64,000 bases of DNA, taken from contig JBFMBP010000082.1 of NCBI GenBank assembly GCA_040755155.1, forward strand, positions 1-64,000, read 5' to 3'. This DNA comes from Candidatus Omnitrophota bacterium (GTDB lineage: Bacteria > Hinthialibacterota > Hinthialibacteria > Hinthialibacterales > Hinthialibacteraceae). The position numbers and the translations under genes were made by a program. Shown here in pieces: positions 44,721-54,314 of this stretch. Numbering within the stretch: the stretch's first letter is position 1; every line of letters begins with the position of its first letter. The notes under the pieces are model-generated. The model worked only from the letters and a program-made list of their open reading frames with translations. It did no database searches and was not told where the DNA came from.

Positions 44721-44756
44721 GACGGAGCCGGGACGACTGGCTCCGCCAGTTTTTTT
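44721..44756. terminator. Bidirectional terminator
   Basis: GACGGAGCC (44721-44729) pairs with GGCTCCGCC (44739-44747), with AGTTTTTTT after it on the plus strand and GTTTTTCGCTTTT on the minus strand. It separates the convergent DUF1080 and glycosyltransferase-like genes. Confidence 0.9.
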
Positions 44757-44771
44757 ATTCAATCGCGCCAA

Positions 44772-47369
44772 TCAGAAGCAGAACAATTCGAATAGCAGAA
44801 AAGGCTCTTGTTCGTTATTCGGCGGGAGACGAAGAGTGAAACTCGAAGTTTCGACGGCGGGAAAGTCGTAAAGATAGAGGTTTCTTTCGCGGCCAGGATA
44901 TAAAGTCGGCTTGATGGAATCCGGCGATGCCGGAGCAGCGATCGTCAGTTCCGGAGGCTGGGGCGATAGGGAAGCAATAACCGCCAGGCGATGAATGGAT
45001 AGCGGCTCTGGGAAGCGGATAGTGATAGAATCGGCGCCGGGCTTCGGCGTCCAGGCGGTGTATAGATTGCCGTCGCAAACGTGAAAGACGAATTCCTCTC
45101 CCGGCCGGATTTCGTAAGCGTAATGAAACTTCGCCAGCGGCAGAGGTTGCTGTGGACGATAGAGCATCAAGGGGAGAACTGGCTCTTCGCTCCAGCCCAG
45201 CGCGGCGAAAAAAGCGGAATAATCGGGCCAGAATTTCGAGTTGATGTGAAAGACATAACAGGGAGCAAGGCTCTTTTCCGCCGCGATGACGTCATCCAGC
45301 CGCCGGGGGGGATTGGAAAAAATGGGGATTTGCTCGCGTTGGAGAAAAGCAATATTTTCGCCAATCCAGTAGTCGGCGTAGAGCGCCTCGGTCGGCTTTT
45401 GGGAGATGCGATCGGCTATCGGTTGGAAATTCGCTGGCAGAATCTCGCCCCACGGGACAAGATGCACCGGCTGGAAATAGTCCTTGGGACTGGTTAAATA
45501 ATATCCTTGCGCATTCCAAAACAATTGAAATCCTAAAAGAATACAGGCCGTCTTAGGCCAACGCCGGGAGAGAACGGAGAGAAACCAGGAAAGCAGGAAC
45601 AAGAAGAGAGGAAAAGCCAGGAAGATATGCCGGGACGCTTTATTAGGCAAACCGGAAAAACAAAAAATGACGACCGTCGTGGTTAAGGACGCCGCCAGCA
45701 ATAATAAACGATCGTATTCGGCGGGACAGGATTTTCTCCGCCGCCAATATAGTAATGAACCGGCCGCTGCGAGCAGGACGATAAGGGCGAAAACTTTAGG
45801 ACACCAAGGCCGGGGCCAAAGAGCCAAGGACTGGCCGAAATGCCAGCGCACTTTTTGCCCGAGAAGAACGGGCGCATTTTCCTTGAGAAATTCCACGCTT
45901 AATTCATGAAAAAATCCGGCCTTGTTGACGGATAAGTTCAAAAAATAATAGAGCGTTGCCAGCGGATGGAGCAGGTTGTATAGGATCAATGGCAGACAGC
46001 CAATAAGGAAAAAAGCGAAGAAAAGACTCAAGAACCTGGCATTCCTTTGCCGATTGATGGGCAGAAGCAAAAAGAGGAACAAAGGGGGGAGAATATACAG
46101 CATTTGCAAGTTGATCCAGGTTCCTATCCCCAAAGCAAAACCGATGAGGCCGGTTTGCCATCCCGCGATCGGCTTATCGCCTTGGCTGCATTTGGCCCAT
46201 AAATAAAACGCCAGCGCGAGGAAAATGACGTTCTCGACAGGACCGACCATGGTCATGAGGCTGTAAACCAAGGGCATAACCGGAGGAATCGCCCAGAGCA
46301 AAGCGGCGGCGAGTCCGGCGCGGAAGCCGAAATTCTCCTTGGCGGCGTATCCCAATGCAGGCGCAGCCAGAGAGGAGAGAAACAGTGGAACCATGCGTAA
46401 AACAACGGGAGAGTAACCGATTAGGATAAAGAGAACCGCCATAAGGTACGACTCGAAGGGACCGCCGTAATCCTGGCCGAGGTAGGTCATGTGAAAGGAA
46501 CGAAAAGCGGCGATGCGCTGCGCCATGATCCCCACGATGGCTTCATCGCCGTGCATGGCCCAGCCGCTTTTCCGGCATAGAACCAGGCGCAATAGCAAGC
46601 CCGCGAGAAAGATCAGCAGCATCAATCCATGAAAGTGCATTTCGGCGAAGCGGATTCGTTTCGATCGATAGATCCAGTTCATGAATAATAATACGGCGGG
46701 CGCCAAGGCTGCTGTTAAAAGCATAAACAAAGGATACGCGCTATCCGCGATGCGCCGCAGGAAGACGCGGCCCGTCGATAGGGGATAGGGTGACAGGTAG
46801 GTGGAGGAGATGGGCTTGAGTCTGCCGCGTTTGGGCAGATAGAGAGCGAATTGGCTCGCTTCGCCGTCATCGCGATATTGGATTTCGATGCGATGATTTC
46901 CTTTGGATAAAAAGGTTGGAATGGAAGTAAGAACCGGCGTGCGATAGGAGGATTTGGCGGCGATTTCTCTTCCGTCGATCAGAATTCGGACGTCGGCGTC
47001 GCTCAAGAGAGTGAAATCGTAAGTTTTCGTTTCGGGCAGCCATAAGTAGCCTGTCCATACGGCTTGAATGTCCCGCGTCAAAGGACAATCGCGCCGCAGT
47101 TCTCCTTGAATGAAATTCAAGTTCCTATCGAGGCTCGTCGCCGATGCGCCGGGGCGGCCTTGAAAAAAGGGCGTCATCGTCCGAACCAATCCCCGCTCCA
47201 TCCGGTCGGACGACCACGCCGCCATGAACGCCAAGGCGGCGCAGCCCGCTATGAGATAACATTTCTTGCTGTACGCCATTTGAAACATGGGGCGGGAACA
47301 TCCGAGGACGGCCGCCGCGACGCGCTGTCGATGAATTTGTTTTTTACGCATAGCGGCGTCGAATCGCAT
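44772..47369 (-). CDS. Polytopic GT-C-like membrane protein with PA14-like and discoidin-like domains
   Basis: The core (about residues 210-620) has many membrane helices. The segment MHGDEAIVGIMAQRIAAFRSFHMTYLGQDYGGPFESY resembles the DE-motif loop of GT-C glycosyltransferases such as PMT/ArnT, which use lipid-linked sugars. Before it (about 70-195) lies a beta-rich module with TGYLWLPETKTYDFTLLSDADVRILIDG, typical of PA14 domains. The last 110 residues (HVCDGNLYTAWTPKPGADSITIRFPEP and SSFTLRLPP) look like a discoidin/F5-8C sandwich. So two outside sugar-binding domains flank a GT-C core. The start is unclear: 47369, 47351 and 47288 are candidate ATGs without a good ribosome site; a TTG at 47405 is unlikely. 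No partner gene is next to it besides a divergent membrane protein. Confidence 0.75.
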   Translation of the reverse strand: MRFDAAMRKKQIHRQRVAAAVLGCSRPMFQMAYSKKCYLIAGCAALAFMAAWSSDRMERGLVRTMTPFFQGRPGASATSLDRNLNFIQGELRRDCPLTRDIQAVWTGYLWLPETKTYDFTLLSDADVRILIDGREIAAKSSYRTPVLTSIPTFLSKGNHRIEIQYRDDGEASQFALYLPKRGRLKPISSTYLSPYPLSTGRVFLRRIADSAYPLFMLLTAALAPAVLLFMNWIYRSKRIRFAEMHFHGLMLLIFLAGLLLRLVLCRKSGWAMHGDEAIVGIMAQRIAAFRSFHMTYLGQDYGGPFESYLMAVLFILIGYSPVVLRMVPLFLSSLAAPALGYAAKENFGFRAGLAAALLWAIPPVMPLVYSLMTMVGPVENVIFLALAFYLWAKCSQGDKPIAGWQTGLIGFALGIGTWINLQMLYILPPLFLFLLLPINRQRNARFLSLFFAFFLIGCLPLILYNLLHPLATLYYFLNLSVNKAGFFHELSVEFLKENAPVLLGQKVRWHFGQSLALWPRPWCPKVFALIVLLAAAGSLLYWRRRKSCPAEYDRLLLLAASLTTTVVIFCFSGLPNKASRHIFLAFPLFLFLLSWFLSVLSRRWPKTACILLGFQLFWNAQGYYLTSPKDYFQPVHLVPWGEILPANFQPIADRISQKPTEALYADYWIGENIAFLQREQIPIFSNPPRRLDDVIAAEKSLAPCYVFHINSKFWPDYSAFFAALGWSEEPVLPLMLYRPQQPLPLAKFHYAYEIRPGEEFVFHVCDGNLYTAWTPKPGADSITIRFPEPLSIHRLAVIASLSPQPPELTIAAPASPDSIKPTLYPGRERNLYLYDFPAVETSSFTLRLPPNNEQEPFLLFELFCF

Positions 47370-47644
47370 CGCCGCATCGGACCGGTATCTCGCGCCGGGA
47401 GACAATTAGGGATCGCCTTGGCGAGCGCATCATTATTCATCGTTCCCGGGATGGCATCAAGAGTCGGCTGTTTGGGACAAGAAAAGCGGAATCGTTCTTT
47501 AATTCGGGTGCTGTGGCTTGGGAACTCGACTTCGGTTACAATAATGCGCCGCGGAGATAAATCGTCTCTAGCGGCGGGAAAGAATATTTCGATCGGCGCG
47601 AAAGCGGATAGATGTTCGGGAGAAGAAGGGATAAGGGATTTTCC

Positions 47645-49066
47645 ATGAATTGGGAAGCGATCCGCAGGCATCGCGGCATGGCGGCGGCGGCTGGATTTTG
47701 GATCGTCTGGCATGGATTTCTCTATACCCATGGGTTGTTTTTTTCCACCAGTTCCAAGAGTCCGCTGCCGAGTTTCGATCTTTGGCAACTGTTGGCGCCG
47801 TCGTTATTGAGGGAGCATCCCTTCCAATCGCTATGGAATCTGCATATGCAGCCGCCGCTTCTCAACGCCATCGCTGCCGCCGCTTTGGCAACGCCGGCGC
47901 CGTCCCGTATTCTTTGGTTTCTTTTCCTAACCATTGGCTTCGCGGCTTCTTTGATTCTTTATCGGCTTTTATGCGAAAGAAAATTTCCTTATCCTTGTTT
48001 TTGGACGATTCTCTATATCGTTTGGCCGCATACGTGGATGTATCAGAATTGGTTTTTTTATACGTTTTTGGTTCGATGCCTTTTAATCGCTTTTCTGTAT
48101 GCCTATTTCCGCCGCAACGTATTTCTGCAATGCTTGATCGCTTCGCTGCTGCCTTTGCTGCGGTCGACGTTTTTGTTGCCTATATCCATCGTTTACATCT
48201 GTTTTCTATGCCGCAAGGAAGGACGGTGGACATATTCTCTCCTCTTGTTTTTGCCGCTGGCGTTTTTCGTTAAAAACATCGTTTTATTCGGAGTTCCATC
48301 CTTCTCTTCCTGGATGGGAATGAATCTTGCCGCCGGATTGCATTTCGACGAAAGGGAACTTGCGGAAATAGAAAGACTCAACAAACTGTTCATGAAAAAG
48401 AATAGCGATTGCCTAGACGAAGAGGGAAATTATATAAGCATTCTTTCCATAACGCCTTTCAGTTCGCTTGACAACTATCAAAACTATATTGCGCCGCGAA
48501 AAACCGGCGTTCCCTGTCTCGATGAAATCGATTCCCCCCCCGATGGCGTTCTGCTGCATCATGGAAAAGTCAACTATAACCATATTCATTACGTCGATCT
48601 GTCGAAACGGTATTTTTCGGAAACGCTGGCGTGGATGAAAAAGCGGCCATTCGATATTCTATCGCAAAAGTTTTTTTCGCTGCGTTGGGGATTGACGATT
48701 ACCCCAGCGAGTCACATATTCGTCAGAAATTGGGAGCGAGGGGGAATCATCGACCGGCTGATCGGCTCTTTCGAATCCTATACCTCTTTTTCCATGAATA
48801 ATTCGAATTTACGCTATTCGTATTTGTTTATCGGGATGTATGCGGCGGGCATAGCGGTTTTGATCGTTCAGCGGAGAAAATCGCCCGCTCTTCTCGTTTT
48901 TCTATTGGCTCCTTTGGCCCTATTGTCGATCGACGGCTATGAAGCGTCGCGCACGATGATGGAGTTTGAAGGCGTCTTATATCCATCGATACTCATCGCG
49001 GCGAAAATAACGTATAAAGGATTCCAGTCGGCCATTGCCGAATTCCTGCGGGAGGAGAATCCTTAA
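47645..49066 (+). CDS. Polytopic membrane protein, possibly GT-C-like (473 aa)
   Basis: I start at the ATG 47645 (MNWEAIRRHRGMAAAAGF). There are about nine to eleven hydrophobic segments, for example FWIVWHGFLY, LWFLFLTIGFAASLILYRLL and LFIGMYAAGIAVLIVQ. A central loop of about 110 residues (about 230-340) is hydrophilic and could be outside. The organisation with an early charged loop (SKSPLPSFDLWQLLAPSLL) recalls GT-C glycosyltransferases, but no DE-type motif is clear. It is divergent from the PA14/GT-C gene, which suggests a related function in glycan assembly. This is inference. No family name can be assigned. Confidence 0.6.
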   Translation: MNWEAIRRHRGMAAAAGFWIVWHGFLYTHGLFFSTSSKSPLPSFDLWQLLAPSLLREHPFQSLWNLHMQPPLLNAIAAAALATPAPSRILWFLFLTIGFAASLILYRLLCERKFPYPCFWTILYIVWPHTWMYQNWFFYTFLVRCLLIAFLYAYFRRNVFLQCLIASLLPLLRSTFLLPISIVYICFLCRKEGRWTYSLLLFLPLAFFVKNIVLFGVPSFSSWMGMNLAAGLHFDERELAEIERLNKLFMKKNSDCLDEEGNYISILSITPFSSLDNYQNYIAPRKTGVPCLDEIDSPPDGVLLHHGKVNYNHIHYVDLSKRYFSETLAWMKKRPFDILSQKFFSLRWGLTITPASHIFVRNWERGGIIDRLIGSFESYTSFSMNNSNLRYSYLFIGMYAAGIAVLIVQRRKSPALLVFLLAPLALLSIDGYEASRTMMEFEGVLYPSILIAAKITYKGFQSAIAEFLREENP

Positions 49067-49194
49067 ATTGGCGTTTCTCCATGAATTCCAATTGTTTTTT
49101 TCTTGAGGCGAATAATAATAAAATTTTAATGTAAGAACGATAATATCCTGAGAGACGCTGAATTACAATACCTTTTTCGAGAAATGGAATATCG

Positions 49195-50079
49195 ATGACG
49201 GCGCAAAAAACCATTGAAGCTTTAGCGGAAGGCCAGGGAAGAGATATTCTGGACGAAATTAAACAAGAGATCGACGCCGTAAAGTTGTTTCTGCGCCAGA
49301 TTCCCCATAAGATCGATTTCATGACGATGGAATCGGAATCCTCTATCGAGCAAATGGAATCGATCTGGAAAAAATCGGAAGCGATCGCATACGCCATGAA
49401 TGAAAGCATGATAAAAATCAATGCGATCGAGAAGCAGCCTTGGATGAAGCAGATCAACCAGATGAAATACGAGATCCATCAAAGCGATTCTTCTCTTTCC
49501 GCCGCCCGCCTTCAACGGGATATCCGTTATATGGAATCCCTCAATTCCAACACTCTTTCCAAACTCGCCACGTATAAAAAACAACTTTTGATAGAACGCT
49601 TGAGCTTGACTCGCAATTGGAAAATGATTCTATCGATGGAAATCCACCTTTTGGAAAAAAGCAAGGAGGGATTGCTGAAAATAATCGCCGAGAACGCCCA
49701 GGCGGCGGGAGACCTTTCGATATTGGAAATGGCGCAAGAAAAATTGAAAGCGCAAGCCAATAATGGGAAAATCGACTTGATTCTCCAGCAAAAAACGCCC
49801 CCTCTCGAATTGGACAACATTCATGTTTTGCGAACGGTCCTGGAACAGCAACTCGGCGATTTGGAACGCATTGAAAAAACGATCGCCGAAAAGAAAGTCG
49901 TTCTGCAAGCTCTCTGTGAGATTATAGCGACATTCGAAAGACAGATATCTGGGAATGCGGTCTATAATCCGGTTATATTGGAAGGGGAATCGGAGAAGGA
50001 GAAAAGAGAAATTCTTTCCAATAAAAAAGTCGAAGATTCCCGCAGCGCGTCTCGAATGGCGTATCGAAAGAAATTATAA
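49195..50079 (+). CDS. Coiled-coil protein of unknown family, paralog 1 (294 aa)
   Basis: The protein is almost wholly helical with heptad-like spacing and no membrane segment or signal peptide. It matches the protein at 54315 along its length: IEALAEGQGRDILDEIKQEI against IDLLANGGSDSILSEMKKEI, LSKLATYKKQLLIERLSLTRNW against LSDIVSNQHQALVHRLNLINCW, EQQLGDLERIEKTIAEKKVV against REQLNEVIVIGKTLIEKQTV, and SRMAYRKK against IRMAFTSQ at the end. So the two are paralogs. Neither resembles a family I know. It sits 29 bases before the sulfatase-HEAT gene on the same strand. A likely role is a cytoplasmic scaffold or assembly factor, but this is a guess. Confidence 0.7.
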   Translation: MTAQKTIEALAEGQGRDILDEIKQEIDAVKLFLRQIPHKIDFMTMESESSIEQMESIWKKSEAIAYAMNESMIKINAIEKQPWMKQINQMKYEIHQSDSSLSAARLQRDIRYMESLNSNTLSKLATYKKQLLIERLSLTRNWKMILSMEIHLLEKSKEGLLKIIAENAQAAGDLSILEMAQEKLKAQANNGKIDLILQQKTPPLELDNIHVLRTVLEQQLGDLERIEKTIAEKKVVLQALCEIIATFERQISGNAVYNPVILEGESEKEKREILSNKKVEDSRSASRMAYRKKL

Positions 50080-50108
50080 AATCGCGTTATCTGGAAGGAT
50101 GATCGTTC

Positions 50109-51992
50109 ATGCCGAATCCCTTATCCCGCCGGGATTTCTTAACCGCCGCTTCCGCACTTTCCGCTGGAGCGCTATGGAGCGGCGATGCCAGCGCCATGGA
50201 TTTCCATCACGCTAAGCCCAATATCCTCTGGCTCACCAGCGAAGATAACGGCCCCCATCTCGGCTGCTACGGCGACCGATACGCCGATTCTCCCCATATC
50301 GACGCTTTGGCCGCTAAGGGAGTCATCTATCTCAACGCCTGGTCCAATGCGCCCGTTTGCGCTCCGGCGAGAACGACGATTATCTCCGGCGTTTATCCTC
50401 CTTGTACGGGATCGGAGCACATGCGCAGCATGGTGGAATTGCCCTCCTTCATGAAAATGTTTCCAGCCTATTTGCGCGAGGCGGGGTATTATTGTACGAA
50501 TAACGTTAAGGAGGATTACAACCTGGAAAAAACCGGCCAGGTTTGGGACGAATCCAGCAGCAAGGCCCATTGGCGCAATCGCAAGCCGGGGCAGCCTTTT
50601 TTCGCCGTTTTCAACTTCACTACGACGCACGAAAGCCAAATCCGCAAGCGCCCTCACGCCGCCGTCCACGATCCAGCCAAGGTTCGCGTTCCCGCCTATC
50701 ATCCCGACGCGCCGGAAGCGCGCCAGGATTGGGCGCAATATTACGACAAGATTACGGAAATGGACGCCCAAGCGGGGAAGGCGCTGCAAGAGTTGGAGCA
50801 AGACGGATTGGCTGAGGACGCGATCGTTTTCTATTACGGCGATCACGGTCCTGGAATGCCTCGCTGCAAGCGCTGGCCTTACAATTCCGGGCTGCGCGTT
50901 CCGTTGGTCGTTTACATACCGCCGAAATACAAGTCCCTCATGCCGGACAATTGCGCGGCGGGAGGGCGATCCAGCCGCCTGGTCGGCTTCGTCGATCTCG
51001 CGCCGACCGTCCTCAGCCTTGCGGGCGTCAAGCCGCCGGATTTCATGCAGGGTCATGCCTTTTTAGGGCAATACGTTGCGCCGGAGCCGGATTATGCGTA
51101 TGGTTTCCGAGGACGCATGGACGAACGCTATGACATGGTTCGCTCCGTTCGCAACCGACGCTATATTTACATTCGAAATTACATGCCGCATAAAATCTAC
51201 GGCCAATATCTTGCCTATATGTTTCAAACGCCGACGACGCAAGCATGGAAAAAACTCTACGACGAGGGAAAACTGCATCCGCCGCAGACGTATTTTTGGG
51301 AACCTAAGCCGCCGGAAGAACTGTACGATCTGCAAAACGATCCCGACGAAGTGAAGAATTTGGCCGATTCCGCCGAGCATTACGATATGTTAATCCAGCT
51401 GCGCCAGGAGTTGCGGCGATTCGAACTCGACATTCGTGATATAGGTTTTTTGCCTGAGGACGAAATTCATGTCCGTTCGAAAGAGACGACGCCTTACGAG
51501 ATGGGACATGACGACGCGAAATATCCCTTGGAAAAAATCTTGACAATGGCGGAAATGGCCTCTTTCATGAAGACGGAAGCCATTCCCGATCTCATGAGGA
51601 AATTCCAAGACGGCGATGGAGCCGTGCGTTATTGGGCCGCTATGGGGATTCTCATGCGGGGCGCCGCCGCCGTAACCGCGGCGAAATATTCGCTTCATAC
51701 GGCTCTCGCCGATTCCTCGCCCAGCGTCCGCATCGTTGCGGCGCAGGCTTTAGGCCAATATGGCGGCGCCGAGGATATTGCCCTAGCGCTGGCCGTTTTG
51801 ATCGAATTGGCGTCGTTGGATAAGAACAGCGTCTATGTTTCTATTGCGGCGTTGAACGCCATTGACGATCTGGGCGAAAAAGCCATGAGTCTGAAGGAAT
51901 TAATCGCCGCCCTGCCGCGAGAAAACGCCTCCATCGTTCCCCGTATGAAAGAGTATGTCCCGCGAATGATCGAGAGAATCTTGAGCAGATAG
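50109..51992 (+). CDS. Sulfatase with C-terminal HEAT-like repeats (627 aa)
   Basis: A Tat leader SRRDFLTAASALSAGA (residues 6-21) precedes the sulfatase fold. The calcium-binding region is WLTSEDNGPHLGCYGD (about 41-56). The formylglycine site is C84-A-P-A-R88 in NAPVCAPARTTIISGVYPP. GSEHMRSM follows, a pattern common in N-sulfoglucosamine sulfohydrolase-like sulfatases of the S1 family. FYYGDHGPGMPRCK holds further metal ligands. From about residue 490 (MASFMKTEAIPDLM) helical repeats such as GAVRYWAAMGILMRG and PSVRIVAAQALGQYGG look like HEAT/PBS-lyase-type repeats. Many PVC-type sulfatases carry such tails. The substrate is likely a sulfated glycan. AAGGA precedes the ATG. A formylglycine-generating enzyme is not in the window. 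Confidence 0.92.
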   Translation: MPNPLSRRDFLTAASALSAGALWSGDASAMDFHHAKPNILWLTSEDNGPHLGCYGDRYADSPHIDALAAKGVIYLNAWSNAPVCAPARTTIISGVYPPCTGSEHMRSMVELPSFMKMFPAYLREAGYYCTNNVKEDYNLEKTGQVWDESSSKAHWRNRKPGQPFFAVFNFTTTHESQIRKRPHAAVHDPAKVRVPAYHPDAPEARQDWAQYYDKITEMDAQAGKALQELEQDGLAEDAIVFYYGDHGPGMPRCKRWPYNSGLRVPLVVYIPPKYKSLMPDNCAAGGRSSRLVGFVDLAPTVLSLAGVKPPDFMQGHAFLGQYVAPEPDYAYGFRGRMDERYDMVRSVRNRRYIYIRNYMPHKIYGQYLAYMFQTPTTQAWKKLYDEGKLHPPQTYFWEPKPPEELYDLQNDPDEVKNLADSAEHYDMLIQLRQELRRFELDIRDIGFLPEDEIHVRSKETTPYEMGHDDAKYPLEKILTMAEMASFMKTEAIPDLMRKFQDGDGAVRYWAAMGILMRGAAAVTAAKYSLHTALADSSPSVRIVAAQALGQYGGAEDIALALAVLIELASLDKNSVYVSIAALNAIDDLGEKAMSLKELIAALPRENASIVPRMKEYVPRMIERILSR

Positions 51993-52102
51993 AATTAGAG
52001 ACCATTTTGGAGAGTGGCAAAGGCAAGGTTGTTTCTGCCCTTGAGCGATTCATGGATGTTTGGCATTAATCGAAATCGTAAATACGGAACCGGTTGAACA
52101 AG

Positions 52103-52825
52103 ATGAAGGAAACAAATCCGAACGGCGGCGAGAAACGATTTTATTTCGATCGGTTGGGGGATTGCTTCACGGAGTATATGAACGAATACGACGTCCAGCG
52201 CCGTTTAGTTTTGATCTATGAAGAATTGTTGAGAGGTTTTCCCATTAAAGACAAACGCATTTTGGAAGTGGGATGCGGGGCGGGACATATCTCGCGAGCA
52301 GCGGTGGAGCGCGGGGCGGACCTATGCGTGCTGGATATCGGATGCAGCCTGGTTAAACGAGTATCCGCTACGCTGAATATCGATGGCGCGGCGGGAGACG
52401 CCTGCTGCCTGCCTTTTGCGGATAACCGATTCGCCGCCGTCATCAGTTCCGAGTGCATAGAGCATACGCTCGATCCCGAAGAAGCCATCCGGGAGATGGT
52501 TCGCGTCTGCGCGCCGGGCGGGATCGTATGCTTTACTACGCCGAACCGGTTATGGCGTCCCGTCCTGCAGCTTTCCGTCCTGCTGAAAATAAGAAAGTTC
52601 GCCGGGATCGAGAATTGGATTTGGCCGAATCGGGCCGCTAACCTCTTACAGGAATGCGGCATGGAATCGATAACCTTCTGCGGCTGCCATCTATGGCCGT
52701 TTCAACTGACCTTCACGCAAGGGCTATTGCGTCGCATCGACGCCTGGGGCCAGCGGTTGTATCCCGTGATGATTAGCTTCGGCGTCACCGCCGTCAAACC
52801 GTCGCTGGATAAACCGTTAGAATAA
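52103..52825 (+). CDS. Class I SAM-dependent methyltransferase
   Basis: Methyltransf_11-type enzymes methylate small molecules. The SAM-binding motif I is ILEVGCGAGHISRAA, at about residues 53-67, followed by LCVLDIGCSLV (motif II region), DNRFAAVISSECIEHTLDPEEAIREMVRVCAPGGIVCFTTPN (motifs with the acidic residue and the PGG turn). The ending resembles UbiE/COQ5-like enzymes. No signal peptide. I prefer the ATG at 52103; a TTG three codons upstream is in frame. It stands between the sulfatase and trpS and shares no clear operon partner. Substrate unknown. A CAAAGGCAAGG...TGCCCTTGAGCG piece just upstream (52018-52047) may be a terminator of the sulfatase gene. Confidence 0.85.
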   Translation: MKETNPNGGEKRFYFDRLGDCFTEYMNEYDVQRRLVLIYEELLRGFPIKDKRILEVGCGAGHISRAAVERGADLCVLDIGCSLVKRVSATLNIDGAAGDACCLPFADNRFAAVISSECIEHTLDPEEAIREMVRVCAPGGIVCFTTPNRLWRPVLQLSVLLKIRKFAGIENWIWPNRAANLLQECGMESITFCGCHLWPFQLTFTQGLLRRIDAWGQRLYPVMISFGVTAVKPSLDKPLE

Positions 52826-52901
52826 CGCCATTCATCTATTATGAAGAAAATAGTAGGTTGCGCTTGTTTTGAGCACACCCTGCATGGCTTATTGGATACG
52901 A

Positions 52902-53972
52902 TTAAGAATCCGTTTGTTTCTTGCGGCGTTTTTCGGCGGCGCGGGAGATTCGATTCCAGGCGGAAGTCAGGCCCATCGCCTTCTTCACTTCTTTGAGCGT
53001 TTCCGCCGCGATATCCCTCATGCGCATGGTGCCTTCGAAGATGATTTCGTCTACGAATCCCGTATCCGCCTCCGCATGCGCTATCCGTTCGCGGATCGGA
53101 TCGAGAAATTGGTTCAGCGCTGCGATGAGCCGTTCCTTGACTTCGACGTCGCCGATGGTTCCTTTTTGATAGCGCTCTTTCAATTCGGCCACTTCGTCTT
53201 TTTGCGGATTGAAAACGTCGTGGTAGACGAAGACGGGATTGCCCTCCACCGCGCCGGGGATGTGGGCGTGAATCCGATTGGGATCGGTGAACATGCTCAT
53301 TACTTTTTTCTTCACGGTTTTGGCGTCGTCGTGGAGCATGATGGCGTTGCCGAGGGATTTGCTCATTTTGGCTTTGCCGTCGGTGCCGATGAGGGTGGGA
53401 GTATCGCCGATCATAACGTCCGGCAAGGGGAACACATCGCCGTACAATCCGTTGAATCGGCGCGCGATTTCGCGGGATATCTCCACGTGGGCTTCGTTAT
53501 CCTTGCCCACGGGAACAAGATGGGCGCGGGGCATGAGTATATCCGCCGCCTGTAGGACGGGGTATCCCAAAAGGCCGAATGGAAACGACTCGTCGTCGAT
53601 GGACGCGGCTTTGGCCATATCCTTAAGGCTGGGCAAGCGGGATAGACGGTTAACCGACACTAAATTTTCGAAGATCAGGTTGAGTTCGTACACTTCATGG
53701 ACGGCGGATTGAAGATAGATGAGAGTCTTTTTGGGGTCGATGCCCGCGCCGATATAATCGAGAACAAGCCCGCGGGCGTTATCGCTGATGTGGGCGATGT
53801 CCTGCGTTGTAGGCTTTGTGGTCAGCATGTGAAGATCGGCGATAATCAGGCATGTATCGAATTCGTCCTGCAACTTAACCCGATTGGCTAAACTGCCGAC
53901 GTAATGTCCCAGATGAAGCCGTCCGGTGGGACGGTCGCCGGTGAGAATGCGTTTTTTCGCTTCCGCGCTCAA
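52902..53972 (-). CDS. trpS: Tryptophanyl-tRNA synthetase
   Basis: This class I synthetase charges tRNA-Trp. [19 protein letters not shown] at residues 8-26 carries the HIGH signature as HLGH, and [13 protein letters not shown] is the KMSKS loop. [39 protein letters not shown] matches the conserved dimer and substrate part. Length 356 is slightly above the usual 330 because of a C-terminal basic tail ([16 protein letters not shown]). AAAGGTTCC precedes the ATG. It converges with the methyltransferase gene and is divergent from the second coiled-coil gene. No odd residue was noted. Confidence 0.96.
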   Translation of the reverse strand: MSAEAKKRILTGDRPTGRLHLGHYVGSLANRVKLQDEFDTCLIIADLHMLTTKPTTQDIAHISDNARGLVLDYIGAGIDPKKTLIYLQSAVHEVYELNLIFENLVSVNRLSRLPSLKDMAKAASIDDESFPFGLLGYPVLQAADILMPRAHLVPVGKDNEAHVEISREIARRFNGLYGDVFPLPDVMIGDTPTLIGTDGKAKMSKSLGNAIMLHDDAKTVKKKVMSMFTDPNRIHAHIPGAVEGNPVFVYHDVFNPQKDEVAELKERYQKGTIGDVEVKERLIAALNQFLDPIRERIAHAEADTGFVDEIIFEGTMRMRDIAAETLKEVKKAMGLTSAWNRISRAAEKRRKKQTDS

Positions 53973-54314
53973 TGGAGGAACCTTTCATTTTGTTTGATCG
54001 ATAATGATTGGCAACGATTAAGTTTATCGGAAAATATATCCTTTTAAGGCCGTCAGTCCAGGAGCGGAAGGAGATTTATATCGTCCTCTACAATCCTTCG
54101 ATGAATCGATTTTCGTATAAAAGGCTCAATTTCGATCATGGATTCCCTTTATCGTTTCTTGAAATAGAATAAATCAGGATATTGCTTTTGAGAATCGTTT
54201 CATTCTTTTGCGATTGGTTGTTCGATAGAGTTGCGATTCGGGAAAACATGATGCGGAGGATGTCTCCATATCTTTCTTTGACAAGCCAATAAACAAGGAT
54301 AAAATAATTATCAA
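53973..54314. other. Gene-free divergent region between trpS and coiled-coil paralog 2
   Basis: These 342 bases are AT-rich. They contain a good promoter candidate for the plus-strand gene (54278-54305). No repeat or ORF with coding character is seen; a T-box leader for trpS was looked for without success. Confidence 0.6.
54278..54305 (+). promoter_or_regulatory. Sigma-70-like promoter for coiled-coil paralog 2
   Basis: TTGACA (54278-54283) and TAAAAT (54300-54305) are separated by 16 bases. The predicted start of the RNA falls near 54311-54313, only a few bases before the ATG at 54315, so the transcript would be nearly leaderless. Confidence 0.5.

Noticed and set aside
53973-54314. T-box leader for trpS
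   Set aside because: No T-box core motif or specifier stem was found in the upstream region.
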